DNA from: Gammaproteobacteria bacterium
Lineage (GTDB): Bacteria > Pseudomonadota > Gammaproteobacteria > Pseudomonadales > Azotimanducaceae
Length of the DNA stretch: 5,989 nucleotides
Direction of reading: 5' to 3'
Assembly (NCBI GenBank): GCA_030430515.1
Contig: JAUIKX010000228.1
Location: forward strand, 1 to 5,989
Shown piece by piece: positions 1-5,611 of the stretch (the first letter of the stretch is position 1; each line of letters begins with the position of its first letter). The position numbers and the translations under genes were made by a program. The notes beneath the pieces are model-generated. The model ran no database searches and was not told where the DNA came from. It saw only the letters and a list, made by a program, of their open reading frames with translations.

Positions 1-734
1 ATGTCCATCAGCTCGAACATATCCAGATGACGCTGTTCACCGGTTTGGGGGTCTTCGATCTGCGTGTGCACGAGGTCGGAAATGATATCGTCCTGCGGCG
101 TCTGTCGCCGCGCCTCGATCACCTGAGCAAAAAACTGCTGCGCAGCCACAACTTTCTGTGCACATCCGAGCGCACTGGCTTCGTCCACGAAACCGCCACC
201 AGGCGCCAGCATGGCGTCAGACCATTCTTTCAGCTCCCAGATCTTCCCCCTCGGCACCCCCAGCTGATCCGCAATGACCGTGCACGGTAAAGGAATCGCA
301 AAGTCCCAGACGAAATCGCAGGTACCTGAATCGATGAACCCGTCGATCAGATCGTTCACGCAGGTTTCGATGTAAGGCGTCATGGTGCGTATGCGCGAAG
401 CCGTGAACGTATGATTGATGAGTCTTCTGTAGGTGGTGTGCACGGGCGGGTCTGTACGCTGAAGCGTGTGCACGCGTTTCCAGCCATGCTCGGCACGATA
501 CGCCTCCGCCAGGCGCTTGGCTTCACCGCCCCGGCCTGCGTTGGTCGAGACCTGATTGGTGAACAGCTCAGGGTGTTTCTTCACATAGCGCACGTCTGCG
601 TAGCGGGAAACATAGAATGCATCGAACTCTTTGACGAAACAGACGGGCTGCTCCAGACGCATCCGCTGGAAGTGCGGGAAAGGACATTCGCGGGACGCAT
701 CGTCCTGCATGGAAAAGGAAGACAGGCTGCTCAT
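1..734 (-). CDS. Cytochrome P450, N-terminal 244 residues (C-terminus beyond window)
   Basis: Heme-thiolate monooxygenase of the soluble bacterial P450 type. The reading frame is open from the ATG at 734 to the left edge. An early segment YVSRYADVRYVKKHPELFTNQ (residues 41-61, in two pieces of the usual beta1/B-helix region) precedes the C-helix signature DPPVHTTYRRLINHTFT around residues 95-111, where the His and Arg normally contact the heme propionates. Then come AIPLPCTVIADQLGVP (146-161) and DDIISDLV (215-222), the usual lead-in to the I-helix. The oxygen-binding AGxxTT, ExxR and Cys heme-ligand motifs lie beyond the edge, so activity cannot be judged. No membrane anchor is seen, so it is probably cytosolic and served by a separate ferredoxin or flavodoxin system. 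An in-frame TGA lies 11 codons upstream of the ATG. There is no clear Shine-Dalgarno. The gene follows deaD on the same strand after 66 bp but has its own candidate promoter. Substrate and CYP subfamily are unknown. Confidence 0.9.
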   Translation of the reverse strand, partial: MSSLSSFSMQDDASRECPFPHFQRMRLEQPVCFVKEFDAFYVSRYADVRYVKKHPELFTNQVSTNAGRGGEAKRLAEAYRAEHGWKRVHTLQRTDPPVHTTYRRLINHTFTASRIRTMTPYIETCVNDLIDGFIDSGTCDFVWDFAIPLPCTVIADQLGVPRGKIWELKEWSDAMLAPGGGFVDEASALGCAQKVVAAQQFFAQVIEARRQTPQDDIISDLVHTQIEDPQTGEQRHLDMFELMD

Positions 735-766
735 GTGGCATACCGGGTCATCAAGGAACAAACCTC

Positions 767-795
767 AGTATGCCTACAGCGCCCGGCGCTGTCTC
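767..795 (-). promoter_or_regulatory. Candidate sigma70-type promoter of the P450 gene with a palindromic operator-like site
   Basis: On the minus strand, GAGACA (790-795, 4/6 to TTGACA) and CATACT (767-772, 4/6 to TATAAT) are separated by exactly 17 bp. Transcription would start near 760, giving a leader of about 26 nt before the ATG at 734. A near-perfect palindrome, ACAGCGCC-C-GGCGCTGT as read on the plus strand (776-792), fills most of the spacer and touches the -35 box. Such a placement suits a repressor operator; no regulator gene is visible in the window. The palindrome could instead form a weak hairpin behind deaD, but no T-run follows it. Confidence 0.4.
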
Positions 796-800
796 GATCG

Positions 801-2555
801 CTAACGGCTGGCGTTATCCTTCCGACGCTTGCGGGATTTGCCTTTCCCAGCCTGGTCTTTTGTCTTCTTTCCAGTTGGTTTTCTGGGCGTCAGCCTCGAT
901 ATCTGCAGTCGGCGGCCATTCACCCAGACCTTTCTCAAGTCTCGATACACATCCCGCGGCATGCCCGGAGGCAGCTCTACCGTACTGTGGTCTTCTTCAA
1001 TTCTCAGCTTGCCGATGTGCTCGATATCAAGACCTGCTTCATTCGCAATGGCACCCACGATGTTGCCAGCTTCGACACCATGCTCACGACCCACTTCCAC
1101 CCGGTAGGTTTCGAACTCGATCTTTGGACCTGCCGCTCGTTCGCGCTTGCGGTTCTTTCGTTTGGGCACCTCCGGCGCAACTTCTGCCTGGTCCTCATGA
1201 GGCTGCGGGCGCTTCTTCTTGCGGCTTTCCTTCTCCTCGAGCAGAAAAGGCGCATCGCCAATGGCCAGTTTCGCCAGTGCTGCAGCGATGTCTGGAAGCG
1301 GCACGTTATGTTCCTGCTGGTACTGTTCGATGAGCCCCTGCATGAAGCCGAGCTCTCCAGCTGCCAGCGTATCGCTGATGCGCTGCTTGAACTGCGCCAG
1401 GCGATGGTTGTTTACCGTTTCGGTGCTGGGCAGTGTCAGCTGCTCGATCTTCTGCCGGGTTGCCCGCTCGATAGCACCGAGCATGCGCCGCTCCCGCGGC
1501 GCCACGAACAGAATCGCCTCACCTTGACGACCAGCGCGGCCGGTGCGGCCGATACGGTGAATGTAGGATTCCGTATCGTAGGGAATGTCGTAGTTCACGA
1601 CATGGCTGACGCGATCCACGTCGAGACCACGAGCCGCCACGTCGGTGGCCACCAGCACATCCAGCGTACCTTTTTTTAGGCGCTCAACGGTTTTCTCTCT
1701 CTGGTTCTGCTGCATATCGCCGTTCAAAGCACCTGCCGCATAGCCACGCGCTTCGAGCCGCGCGGCCAGCTCGGTGGTCGCAGAACGGGTTCTGACGAAC
1801 ACGAGCACACCGTCAATGGGCTCCACCTCGAGCAACCGGGTCAGTGCGTCGAGCTTATGAACGCCGCTCACCGACCAGTAGCGCTGTCGAATGGTTTCGG
1901 CTGTGGCCGTCTTGGCCTTGATCGATACCTCTGCAGGCTCTTTGAGATGCCGGTTGGCAATGCTGCGCACTTCCTTCGGCATGGTGGCTGAAAAAAGTGC
2001 GACCTGACGCGCTTCCGGGGTCTGCTCGAGTATCCACTCCACTTCTTCCACGAAACCCATACGCAGCATCTCGTCTGCCTCATCGATCACCACCGTGTGG
2101 AGCTGATTGAGCTTGAGCGAGCCGCGGCGCAGATGGTCCATGATCCGACCGGGCGTACCCACAACCACATGGGCACCCCGACGCAGCCGCTTCAGCTGAG
2201 GTCCGTAGTCCTGCCCGCCATAGATGGGCAGCACATGGAAACCCGGAATCTGTTCCGCATAGGACTGAAATGCCTCCGAAACCTGCAGTGCAAGTTCTCG
2301 AGTGGGCGTCAGCGCCAGAACCTGCACATGTGGCTGCGCCACGTCTAATCGCGACAGCAACGGCAGCGCAAAAGCCGCCGTCTTACCTGTGCCTGTGGGT
2401 GCATGGCCGAGCACATCCCGGCCTTCCAGCAGCGGTGGTATGGCCTGCAGCTGGATCGGAGAAGGGGTTTCGTAACCAATGGTCTCCAGCGCACTGAGGA
2501 TCGGATCGGCAAGGTTGAGATCGCGAAAACTCGCGAGGGCGTTCGATTCTGACAT
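801..2555 (-). CDS. deaD: ATP-dependent DEAD-box RNA helicase DeaD (CsdA)
   Basis: RNA helicase that unwinds structured RNA; in other bacteria DeaD acts in 50S ribosome assembly, cold adaptation and mRNA decay. All helicase motifs are present in order: Q motif (YETPSPIQ, about 28-35), Walker A APTGTGKT (52-59), PTREL (84-88), TPGR (134-137), DEAD (158-161), SAT (189-191), VFVRT (252-256), ATDVAARGLDV (303-313) and HRIGRTGR (333-340). Residues about 355-435 match the DeaD dimerisation region. A Lys/Arg-rich linker (443-476) leads to the DbpA/CsdA-type RNA-binding domain (about 483-555), followed by a basic tail of about 29 residues. The presence of this domain and the long basic extensions favour DeaD over RhlE, RhlB or SrmB. 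At 584 residues it is a little shorter than E. coli DeaD. The ATG at 2555 has no clear Shine-Dalgarno, but the family alignment begins right after it. The gene lies downstream of the tRNA-Met gene on the same strand. Confidence 0.96.
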   Translation of the reverse strand: MSESNALASFRDLNLADPILSALETIGYETPSPIQLQAIPPLLEGRDVLGHAPTGTGKTAAFALPLLSRLDVAQPHVQVLALTPTRELALQVSEAFQSYAEQIPGFHVLPIYGGQDYGPQLKRLRRGAHVVVGTPGRIMDHLRRGSLKLNQLHTVVIDEADEMLRMGFVEEVEWILEQTPEARQVALFSATMPKEVRSIANRHLKEPAEVSIKAKTATAETIRQRYWSVSGVHKLDALTRLLEVEPIDGVLVFVRTRSATTELAARLEARGYAAGALNGDMQQNQREKTVERLKKGTLDVLVATDVAARGLDVDRVSHVVNYDIPYDTESYIHRIGRTGRAGRQGEAILFVAPRERRMLGAIERATRQKIEQLTLPSTETVNNHRLAQFKQRISDTLAAGELGFMQGLIEQYQQEHNVPLPDIAAALAKLAIGDAPFLLEEKESRKKKRPQPHEDQAEVAPEVPKRKNRKRERAAGPKIEFETYRVEVGREHGVEAGNIVGAIANEAGLDIEHIGKLRIEEDHSTVELPPGMPRDVYRDLRKVWVNGRRLQISRLTPRKPTGKKTKDQAGKGKSRKRRKDNASR

Positions 2556-2603
2556 AGGGGATTTCGGTCCGCGGCCGATACAGCTGGCCTTGAGGGGCTG
2601 CGC

Positions 2604-2609
2604 ATCATA
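2604..2609 (-). promoter_or_regulatory. Candidate -10 box for deaD
   Basis: TATGAT on the minus strand matches the sigma70 -10 consensus at 5 of 6 positions and would start transcription near 2597, about 42 nt before the deaD ATG. No convincing -35 hexamer lies 16-18 bp upstream and no extended -10 TG is present, so this is tentative. Read-through from the tRNA promoter is an alternative. The remaining bases of the 2556-2662 gap hold only the small hairpin at 2622-2635. Confidence 0.3.
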
Positions 2610-2621
2610 CCCGCATTGAGC

Positions 2622-2635
2622 GCCGGTTTCCCGGC
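2622..2635 (-). other. GAAA-tetraloop hairpin between tRNA-Met and deaD
   Basis: On the minus strand GCCGG-GAAA-CCGGC forms a perfect 5-bp GC stem closed by a GNRA tetraloop, 27 nt past the tRNA CCA end. No T-run follows, so it is not a standard intrinsic terminator. It could mark a processing boundary or protect the 3' trailer of the tRNA precursor. The structure is clear from sequence; the role is inferred. Confidence 0.4.
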
Positions 2636-2662
2636 CAATTGAGAGAGCGCGCCAGATATAAG

Positions 2663-2739
2663 TGGTAGCTAGGGGGAGACTTGAACTCCCGACCCCAGGA
2701 TTATGAATCCTGTGCTCTAACCAGCTGAGCTACCTAGCC
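2663..2739 (-). tRNA. Elongator tRNA-Met (anticodon CAU)
   Basis: The 77-nt cloverleaf on the minus strand has an acceptor stem GGCTAGG/CCTAGCT, D stem GCTC/GAGC, anticodon stem CAGGA/TCCTG with loop TTCATAA (anticodon CAT), a 5-nt variable loop, T stem GGGAG/CTCCC with loop TTCAAGT, discriminator A and an encoded CCA. The acceptor pairs 4-69 (T-A) and 5-68 (A-T) match elongator tRNA-Met rather than the lysidine-modified tRNA-Ile2, which has C-G pairs there. It is not the initiator, which carries a 1-72 mismatch and three G-C pairs next to the anticodon loop. An unusual point is that position 1-72 is a G-U wobble. A promoter for it lies at 2777-2805 and deaD follows downstream. Confidence 0.95.
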
Positions 2740-2750
2740 ATAGGTCCGAC

Positions 2751-2764
2751 GGCCCGGATGGGCC
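2751..2764 (-). other. Small hairpin in the tRNA-Met 5' leader
   Basis: GGCCC-ATCC-GGGCC, read on the minus strand, is a perfect 5-bp GC stem with a 4-nt loop, lying 11 nt before the mature 5' end of the tRNA. If the promoter at 2777-2805 is used, it sits in the precursor leader removed by RNase P. Function is unknown. Confidence 0.4.
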
Positions 2765-2776
2765 AGCGGGGGCGGG

Positions 2777-2805
2777 ATTTTCCCGATAAGGCCGCGGGCT
2801 GTCAA
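2777..2805 (-). promoter_or_regulatory. Sigma70 promoter for tRNA-Met with stringent-type discriminator
   Basis: On the minus strand a perfect -35 TTGACA (2800-2805) is followed after 17 bp by GAAAAT (2777-2782, 4/6 to TATAAT). The next bases are CCCGCCCCC, close to the GC-rich discriminator (GCGCCNCC-like) known from growth-rate-controlled stable RNA promoters. Transcription would begin near 2770, leaving a leader of about 30 nt before the tRNA. The -10 box lies inside a short inverted repeat CGGGA-AAA-TCCCG (2773-2785). The placement right after the stop codon at 2821 lets the tRNA be expressed independently of the upstream gene. Confidence 0.65.
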
Positions 2806-2820
2806 CGCCTGGTGATCGCT

Positions 2821-3222
2821 TCAGGCCGGATCCAGCCGCACAATTTCACGAGGTGCGAACCCCATCAGTATGCTGAAGACGAGGCCTCGCGGCCGGGCCG
2901 CCTTCACCGCATCCGCTTCTGCGCCATCAACCGGTACGACGGTGAAAGGTGCCGTTTCTCCATCCATGGTCACCTGGATGTCGGGCCGCTCCAGCACATC
3001 GTTGTACCACGCTCGCGGCCAGTGGTTCGCAGCGACATAGGTCTTGCCATTCACTTCAAGCCGACTCACGACGCGATCGTTACTCACACCCTCGCTATTG
3101 GTCGTGGTCAGAACGATGGTGCCGTCATTCTGCGGCTGCGCAGTACCGATAAAAAGTTCGAACGCCGCGACAATTCCCGCATAGATGATTACGAGAATGA
3201 CCAAAATCTTCACAAGTTTCAT
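2821..3222 (-). CDS. Membrane-anchored small protein resembling DUF385 nitroreductase/quinone reductase family
   Basis: A 133-residue protein with one N-terminal membrane segment (about residues 4-25, hydrophobic after MKLVK) and a soluble domain. The domain carries TIVLTTTNSEGVSNDRVVSRLEVNGKTYVAANHWPRAWYNDVLERPDIQVTMDGE in short form: a strand with TTT then G, a charged R, G-x-x-YVAA, then a P-x-x-WY-x-x-x-x-x-P motif at about 69-80. This is the pattern of the DUF385 split-barrel family (deazaflavin- or flavin-dependent nitroreductase/quinone reductases), but identification rests on pattern only. The start at 3222 is chosen because an AGAGGGG Shine-Dalgarno lies 5 nt upstream; an in-frame ATG 15 codons earlier would overlap the promoter. 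It is transcribed divergently from the HAD gene. Cofactor and substrate are unknown. Confidence 0.65.
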   Translation of the reverse strand: MKLVKILVILVIIYAGIVAAFELFIGTAQPQNDGTIVLTTTNSEGVSNDRVVSRLEVNGKTYVAANHWPRAWYNDVLERPDIQVTMDGETAPFTVVPVDGAEADAVKAARPRGLVFSILMGFAPREIVRLDPA

Positions 3223-3227
3223 GCTAT

Positions 3228-3234
3228 CCCCTCT
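3228..3234 (-). promoter_or_regulatory. Ribosome binding site fixing the start at 3222
   Basis: AGAGGGG on the minus strand sits 5 nt before the ATG at 3222. It is the only strong Shine-Dalgarno in front of any gene start visible in this window and decides between two in-frame ATGs. Confidence 0.75.
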
Positions 3235-3253
3235 TTGCTTACCCTTAGCGGAG

Positions 3254-3261
3254 AATATACT
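3254..3261. promoter_or_regulatory. Overlapping divergent -10 boxes between the DUF385-like and HAD genes
   Basis: The plus strand reads AATATACT here. TATACT (3256-3261, 5/6 to TATAAT) can serve the HAD gene and TATATT (3254-3259 on the minus strand, 5/6) the DUF385-like gene. The minus-strand start near 3247 would give a leader of about 25 nt that contains the ribosome binding site. The plus-strand start would fall about at the HAD ATG, predicting a leaderless mRNA. The -35 matches are weak on both strands, so both promoters are tentative. Confidence 0.4.
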
Positions 3262-3269
3262 TTCCAACC

Positions 3270-3968
3270 ATGACCGCCTATCCCTACCAGGCTGTGCTGT
3301 TCGACTTGGGCGGCACGCTGTTCGATCACCTGCCGGCTGTGCACACGGCGGCCAACCTGTGCACGACGGCTCAGGGGGCCGGCATCGACCCGACCGTGCT
3401 GCAGAAGGCCTATCAAAAGCTGCGCGCCGAGTTAGAGGCGCAATGGCGGGAACGGTCTTTCTTCATGCACCGGGCAATGGTTGCAACGGCCCTCACGCGG
3501 ACGCTGGAAAGCCTCATCGGGAAAGCCGACCCGGATCTGGTCACAGAATTCTGCGACGCCCAACGTCAGGCGGTCCATCAGCACCTGTCGTTACGCCCGG
3601 ATACGCTGGATACGCTCAGAACCCTCAAAAAGCGCAACGTTCTAACGGGCATCGTTTCCAACATCGACGACGATTATCTGGAGCCCCTGGTGGAACGGCA
3701 CGGTCTCACCCGCCTCATGGACTTCTGGCTGAGCTCTGAAGCCGCCGAGTCCTGCAAACCCGATCCATCGATATTCGTTCAAGCGCTCAAGCTCGCAGAC
3801 CATCCGGCCGGCGACGTGCTCTTCGTCGGAGATTCTCCCGCGAACGACGTAGACGGCGCGGCGGCGCACGGTTTAGCCACCGCGCTGATCTGCCCCGCAG
3901 ACGGCAGCATCAGCCGCACGACGCCTACTTACACGATCAACACGTTGGCTGCGCTAACGTCGCTTTAG
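3270..3968 (+). CDS. HAD-superfamily hydrolase (subfamily IA-like, helical cap)
   Basis: A 232-residue Rossmannoid hydrolase, probably a phosphatase of a small phosphorylated metabolite in the cytosol. Motif I is FDLGGTL with nucleophile D12; motif II is TGIVSN with S130; motif III is SCKPDP with K163; motif IV is VGDSPAND with D188 and D193. Residues about 20-100 are rich in helices and match a C1 cap inserted after motif I. The second Asp of the classical DxDxT motif (general acid/base, D+2) is replaced by Gly14; DxGGT variants exist in the superfamily, so loss of activity cannot be assumed. The ATG at 3270 has no Shine-Dalgarno and lies 8 nt past a -10-like TATACT. The gene is divergent from the DUF385-like gene and its last 15 bp overlap the 3' end of sqdC on the other strand. 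Substrate is unknown; Gph- or YjjG-like roles are possible. Confidence 0.88.
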   Translation: MTAYPYQAVLFDLGGTLFDHLPAVHTAANLCTTAQGAGIDPTVLQKAYQKLRAELEAQWRERSFFMHRAMVATALTRTLESLIGKADPDLVTEFCDAQRQAVHQHLSLRPDTLDTLRTLKKRNVLTGIVSNIDDDYLEPLVERHGLTRLMDFWLSSEAAESCKPDPSIFVQALKLADHPAGDVLFVGDSPANDVDGAAAHGLATALICPADGSISRTTPTYTINTLAALTSL

Positions 3969-4820
3969 GCCTGCCTGCTCGCCGAGCATGCGCACGGTGT
4001 CGACAACACGTTGCTTTCCCACCGGGCTCCAACCCAATGCGCTCAATCGCGGGCACCGCATGATGCCGCGTGGCTGAGACGATTCTTCCAGCGGAGCTGG
4101 CGGCACGACGAAATCCAATCGCAGTATGTTGAGCACGTCTGTCGTACTGACGACCAGATCACTGCAGTTGTAGGTACCCTCCGGGGCCTCGAAGAGCCGT
4201 ATCACCGCATCGGCAAGGTCGGCGCCATGCACCTCGGTTCCCGCCCGGTATGAGGCGACCGGCTCCCCCGCACCCGATGCAGCCACCAGATCGAACCACT
4301 TGCTGCGGCTCACCGGATGGCTGACACCGAAGACACCGGTGGATCGCAGCGAAACAAACTCCATGCCCGGAAAAACATGAGACAGGCTTTCGGCCGCCAC
4401 CTTGAGCGCGCCATAGTGCGTGTCTGGATGCACCGGGTAGTCTTCATCCAGATACTCCGGCAGATCACCGCCGTAGACCGCGCGGCTCGACAGAAAAACC
4501 ACACGACGCACGCCCACCTTCTGCGCCTCATGGTAGAGCCCTACCGTCTGCTGGTGGTTCGCCTGCCAGAAGCCTATCGGGTCGCTTCCTTCCCCACCTC
4601 GATAACGCCCCGGCTCATGAGCAAACGCACAATGCACCAGAATCTCCGCGCCAGAAACAAACGATCGAACGTCGTTGAAAATCCATTGCGGAGAAGTTGC
4701 AAAGCCGGAGGTATCACTATCGTCGCGGGCGAGCGCCCGCACCAGGTATCCCCTGCTCAGCAGCTCATTTACAACAAACCGACCGACGTACCCTGTAGCG
4801 CCGGTCACCGCGATGATCAT
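3954..4820 (-). CDS. sqdC: Extended-SDR NAD(P)-dependent epimerase/reductase, SqdC-like (sulfolipid synthesis)
   Basis: A 288-residue SDR protein. The N-terminal Rossmann fold has TGATGYVG (residues 6-13, the GxxGxxG nucleotide-binding motif). The active-site region contains LSSRAVYG (110-117) and the catalytic YxxxK pair Y136/K140. The C-terminal half contains the substrate domain, with VHGADLADAVIRL at about 197-209. The start at 4820 begins directly with the Rossmann strand and overlaps the sqdD stop as ATGA, which suggests coupled translation; a longer frame running to 5084 only shadows sqdD. Third place behind sqdB and a GT8 gene matches R. sphaeroides sqdC, whose mutant accumulates sulfoquinovosyl-dihydroxyacetone; a reductase role on that intermediate is inferred. 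By domain alone it could be any NDP-sugar epimerase, so the symbol rests on context. Its last 15 bp overlap the HAD gene on the other strand. Confidence 0.82.
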   Translation of the reverse strand: MIIAVTGATGYVGRFVVNELLSRGYLVRALARDDSDTSGFATSPQWIFNDVRSFVSGAEILVHCAFAHEPGRYRGGEGSDPIGFWQANHQQTVGLYHEAQKVGVRRVVFLSSRAVYGGDLPEYLDEDYPVHPDTHYGALKVAAESLSHVFPGMEFVSLRSTGVFGVSHPVSRSKWFDLVAASGAGEPVASYRAGTEVHGADLADAVIRLFEAPEGTYNCSDLVVSTTDVLNILRLDFVVPPAPLEESSQPRGIMRCPRLSALGWSPVGKQRVVDTVRMLGEQAGLKRR

Positions 4821-5608
4821 GCTCGCGGCGCCGGCAAGACGTCGGGAATGGGACGTTCTTCGAGCACGTCGTGCCAGAGATCGATCAGTGGTTTCAGCAA
4901 CTCCTGCTTCGGATGATCCGCCACCCAGGGTTTTTCGTACTGATAGTGCACCACCCGGATCGAAGGCCAATGCCACAAGGCAGGCAGATTGAAGTAAACG
5001 TACTGCAGGGTGTTGTAGATGTAGGGCAAGCCGTGCCAGTCGCTGAAATAGGTTTCGAGAAAAGTCTGATCTGTTCTGCGCCACACCGCATCCGGCGCAT
5101 CGAGCGCGCCGATCATGCGCTCGAACTGCGCTCGATCCGGCTCCGCGACGAAGACGCCCGAATTGAGCCGGTGCATATCGTCGAGCGTTTCATAAAGGTT
5201 CGGTGCACCGGAGAATTCCGGGTAACCGAAAAGACGATCGACGTTGCGCACCACGATGGCGTCGGCATCGATGAAGACCACCCGCTCATAACCTTCGAGC
5301 TCCCAGAGCCGCAGCTTGCTGAAATTGTCGAGCGGATCGTGGAACAAGGGCTTCTCGCCTTTGGTGAAAGGCGCCCGATCATGCACCGCTTTACGCGAGT
5401 GCCGTTGCCGGAACGGTTCCGAGACCGGCAGCTGCGCTACCGGATGGATTACGCAACCCGCAGACTCCAGCGCACTCACATCGATATCGACGTTTGTGAC
5501 CATGACGACAAGCGGCGCCGCTGTGCCAGTCTGCTTCAGGCTTCGGGCCAGAGCCAATGCGCCCAGAGCGTAGTCGTCATTCGTTACCAGCGTCGCGTAG
5601 GCGAACAC
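4817..5608 (-). CDS. sqdD: Family 8 (glycogenin-like) glycosyltransferase, SqdD-like
   Basis: A 263-residue retaining GT-A glycosyltransferase. It opens with YATLVTNDDYALGALALARSL (residues 4-24), the usual nucleotide-sugar binding strand and helix of GT8. Next are DNFSKLRLWEL (94-104), the metal-binding DxD as FIDADAIVV (D114, D116), LNSGVFV (148-154), TDQTF (179-183) and the C-terminal HYQYEKPW (221-228), whose His helps bind Mn and whose KPW is a family mark. No membrane span or signal peptide is seen. By analogy with R. sphaeroides SqdD, itself glycogenin-like, it would transfer sulfoquinovose from UDP-sulfoquinovose to a glycerol-type acceptor; this is inferred from order sqdB-sqdD-sqdC. 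The start is GTG at 5608, 3 bp after the sqdB stop, since the domain begins at once and no later start fits. No Shine-Dalgarno is evident, suggesting reinitiation after sqdB. Confidence 0.88.
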   Translation of the reverse strand: MFAYATLVTNDDYALGALALARSLKQTGTAAPLVVMVTNVDIDVSALESAGCVIHPVAQLPVSEPFRQRHSRKAVHDRAPFTKGEKPLFHDPLDNFSKLRLWELEGYERVVFIDADAIVVRNVDRLFGYPEFSGAPNLYETLDDMHRLNSGVFVAEPDRAQFERMIGALDAPDAVWRRTDQTFLETYFSDWHGLPYIYNTLQYVYFNLPALWHWPSIRVVHYQYEKPWVADHPKQELLKPLIDLWHDVLEERPIPDVLPAPRA

Positions 5609-5611
5609 CTG

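Noticed and set aside
1671..1677. A7 tract in deaD as a programmed slippage site
   Set aside because: It encodes two ordinary Lys codons just before helicase motif V. The downstream domain continues in frame, and a shifted product would lose motifs V and VI with no known purpose.
411..1679. Long plus-strand open frame of 422 codons
   Set aside because: It runs antisense to the P450 start and most of the DeaD C-terminal half, has no recognisable domain and is rich in the low-information patterns of a shadow frame.
2622..2635. Hairpin after the tRNA as an intrinsic terminator
   Set aside because: The stem is only 5 bp and no T-run follows on the transcribed strand.
2663..2739. Reading the CAU tRNA as tRNA-Ile2 (lysidine) or as initiator tRNA
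   Set aside because: Acceptor pairs 4-69 and 5-68 are T-A and A-T as in elongator Met, not the C-G pairs of tRNA-Ile2. The three G-C anticodon-stem pairs of the initiator are absent.
2663..2739. tRNA gene as an integration site of a mobile element
   Set aside because: No integrase, no repeat of the tRNA 3' end and no foreign-looking genes are seen in the window.
3223..3267. Upstream in-frame ATG at 3267 for the DUF385-like gene
   Set aside because: It would place the start on top of the divergent -10 region and ignore the AGAGGGG Shine-Dalgarno directly before the ATG at 3222.
2758..3273. Plus-strand open frame of 171 codons
   Set aside because: It lies antisense to the tRNA promoter and the DUF385-like gene, which has a good Shine-Dalgarno, a membrane segment and family-like motifs. 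The plus frame has none of these.
4317..4916. Plus-strand open frame of 199 codons opposite sqdC
   Set aside because: Antisense to clear SDR motifs (YxxxK and the Rossmann Gly motif); no recognisable protein.
4821..5084. 88-residue N-terminal extension of the sqdC frame
   Set aside because: It overlaps the conserved GT8 C-terminus in another frame and is Arg/Leu-rich without domain character. The Rossmann fold begins exactly at the ATG at 4820.
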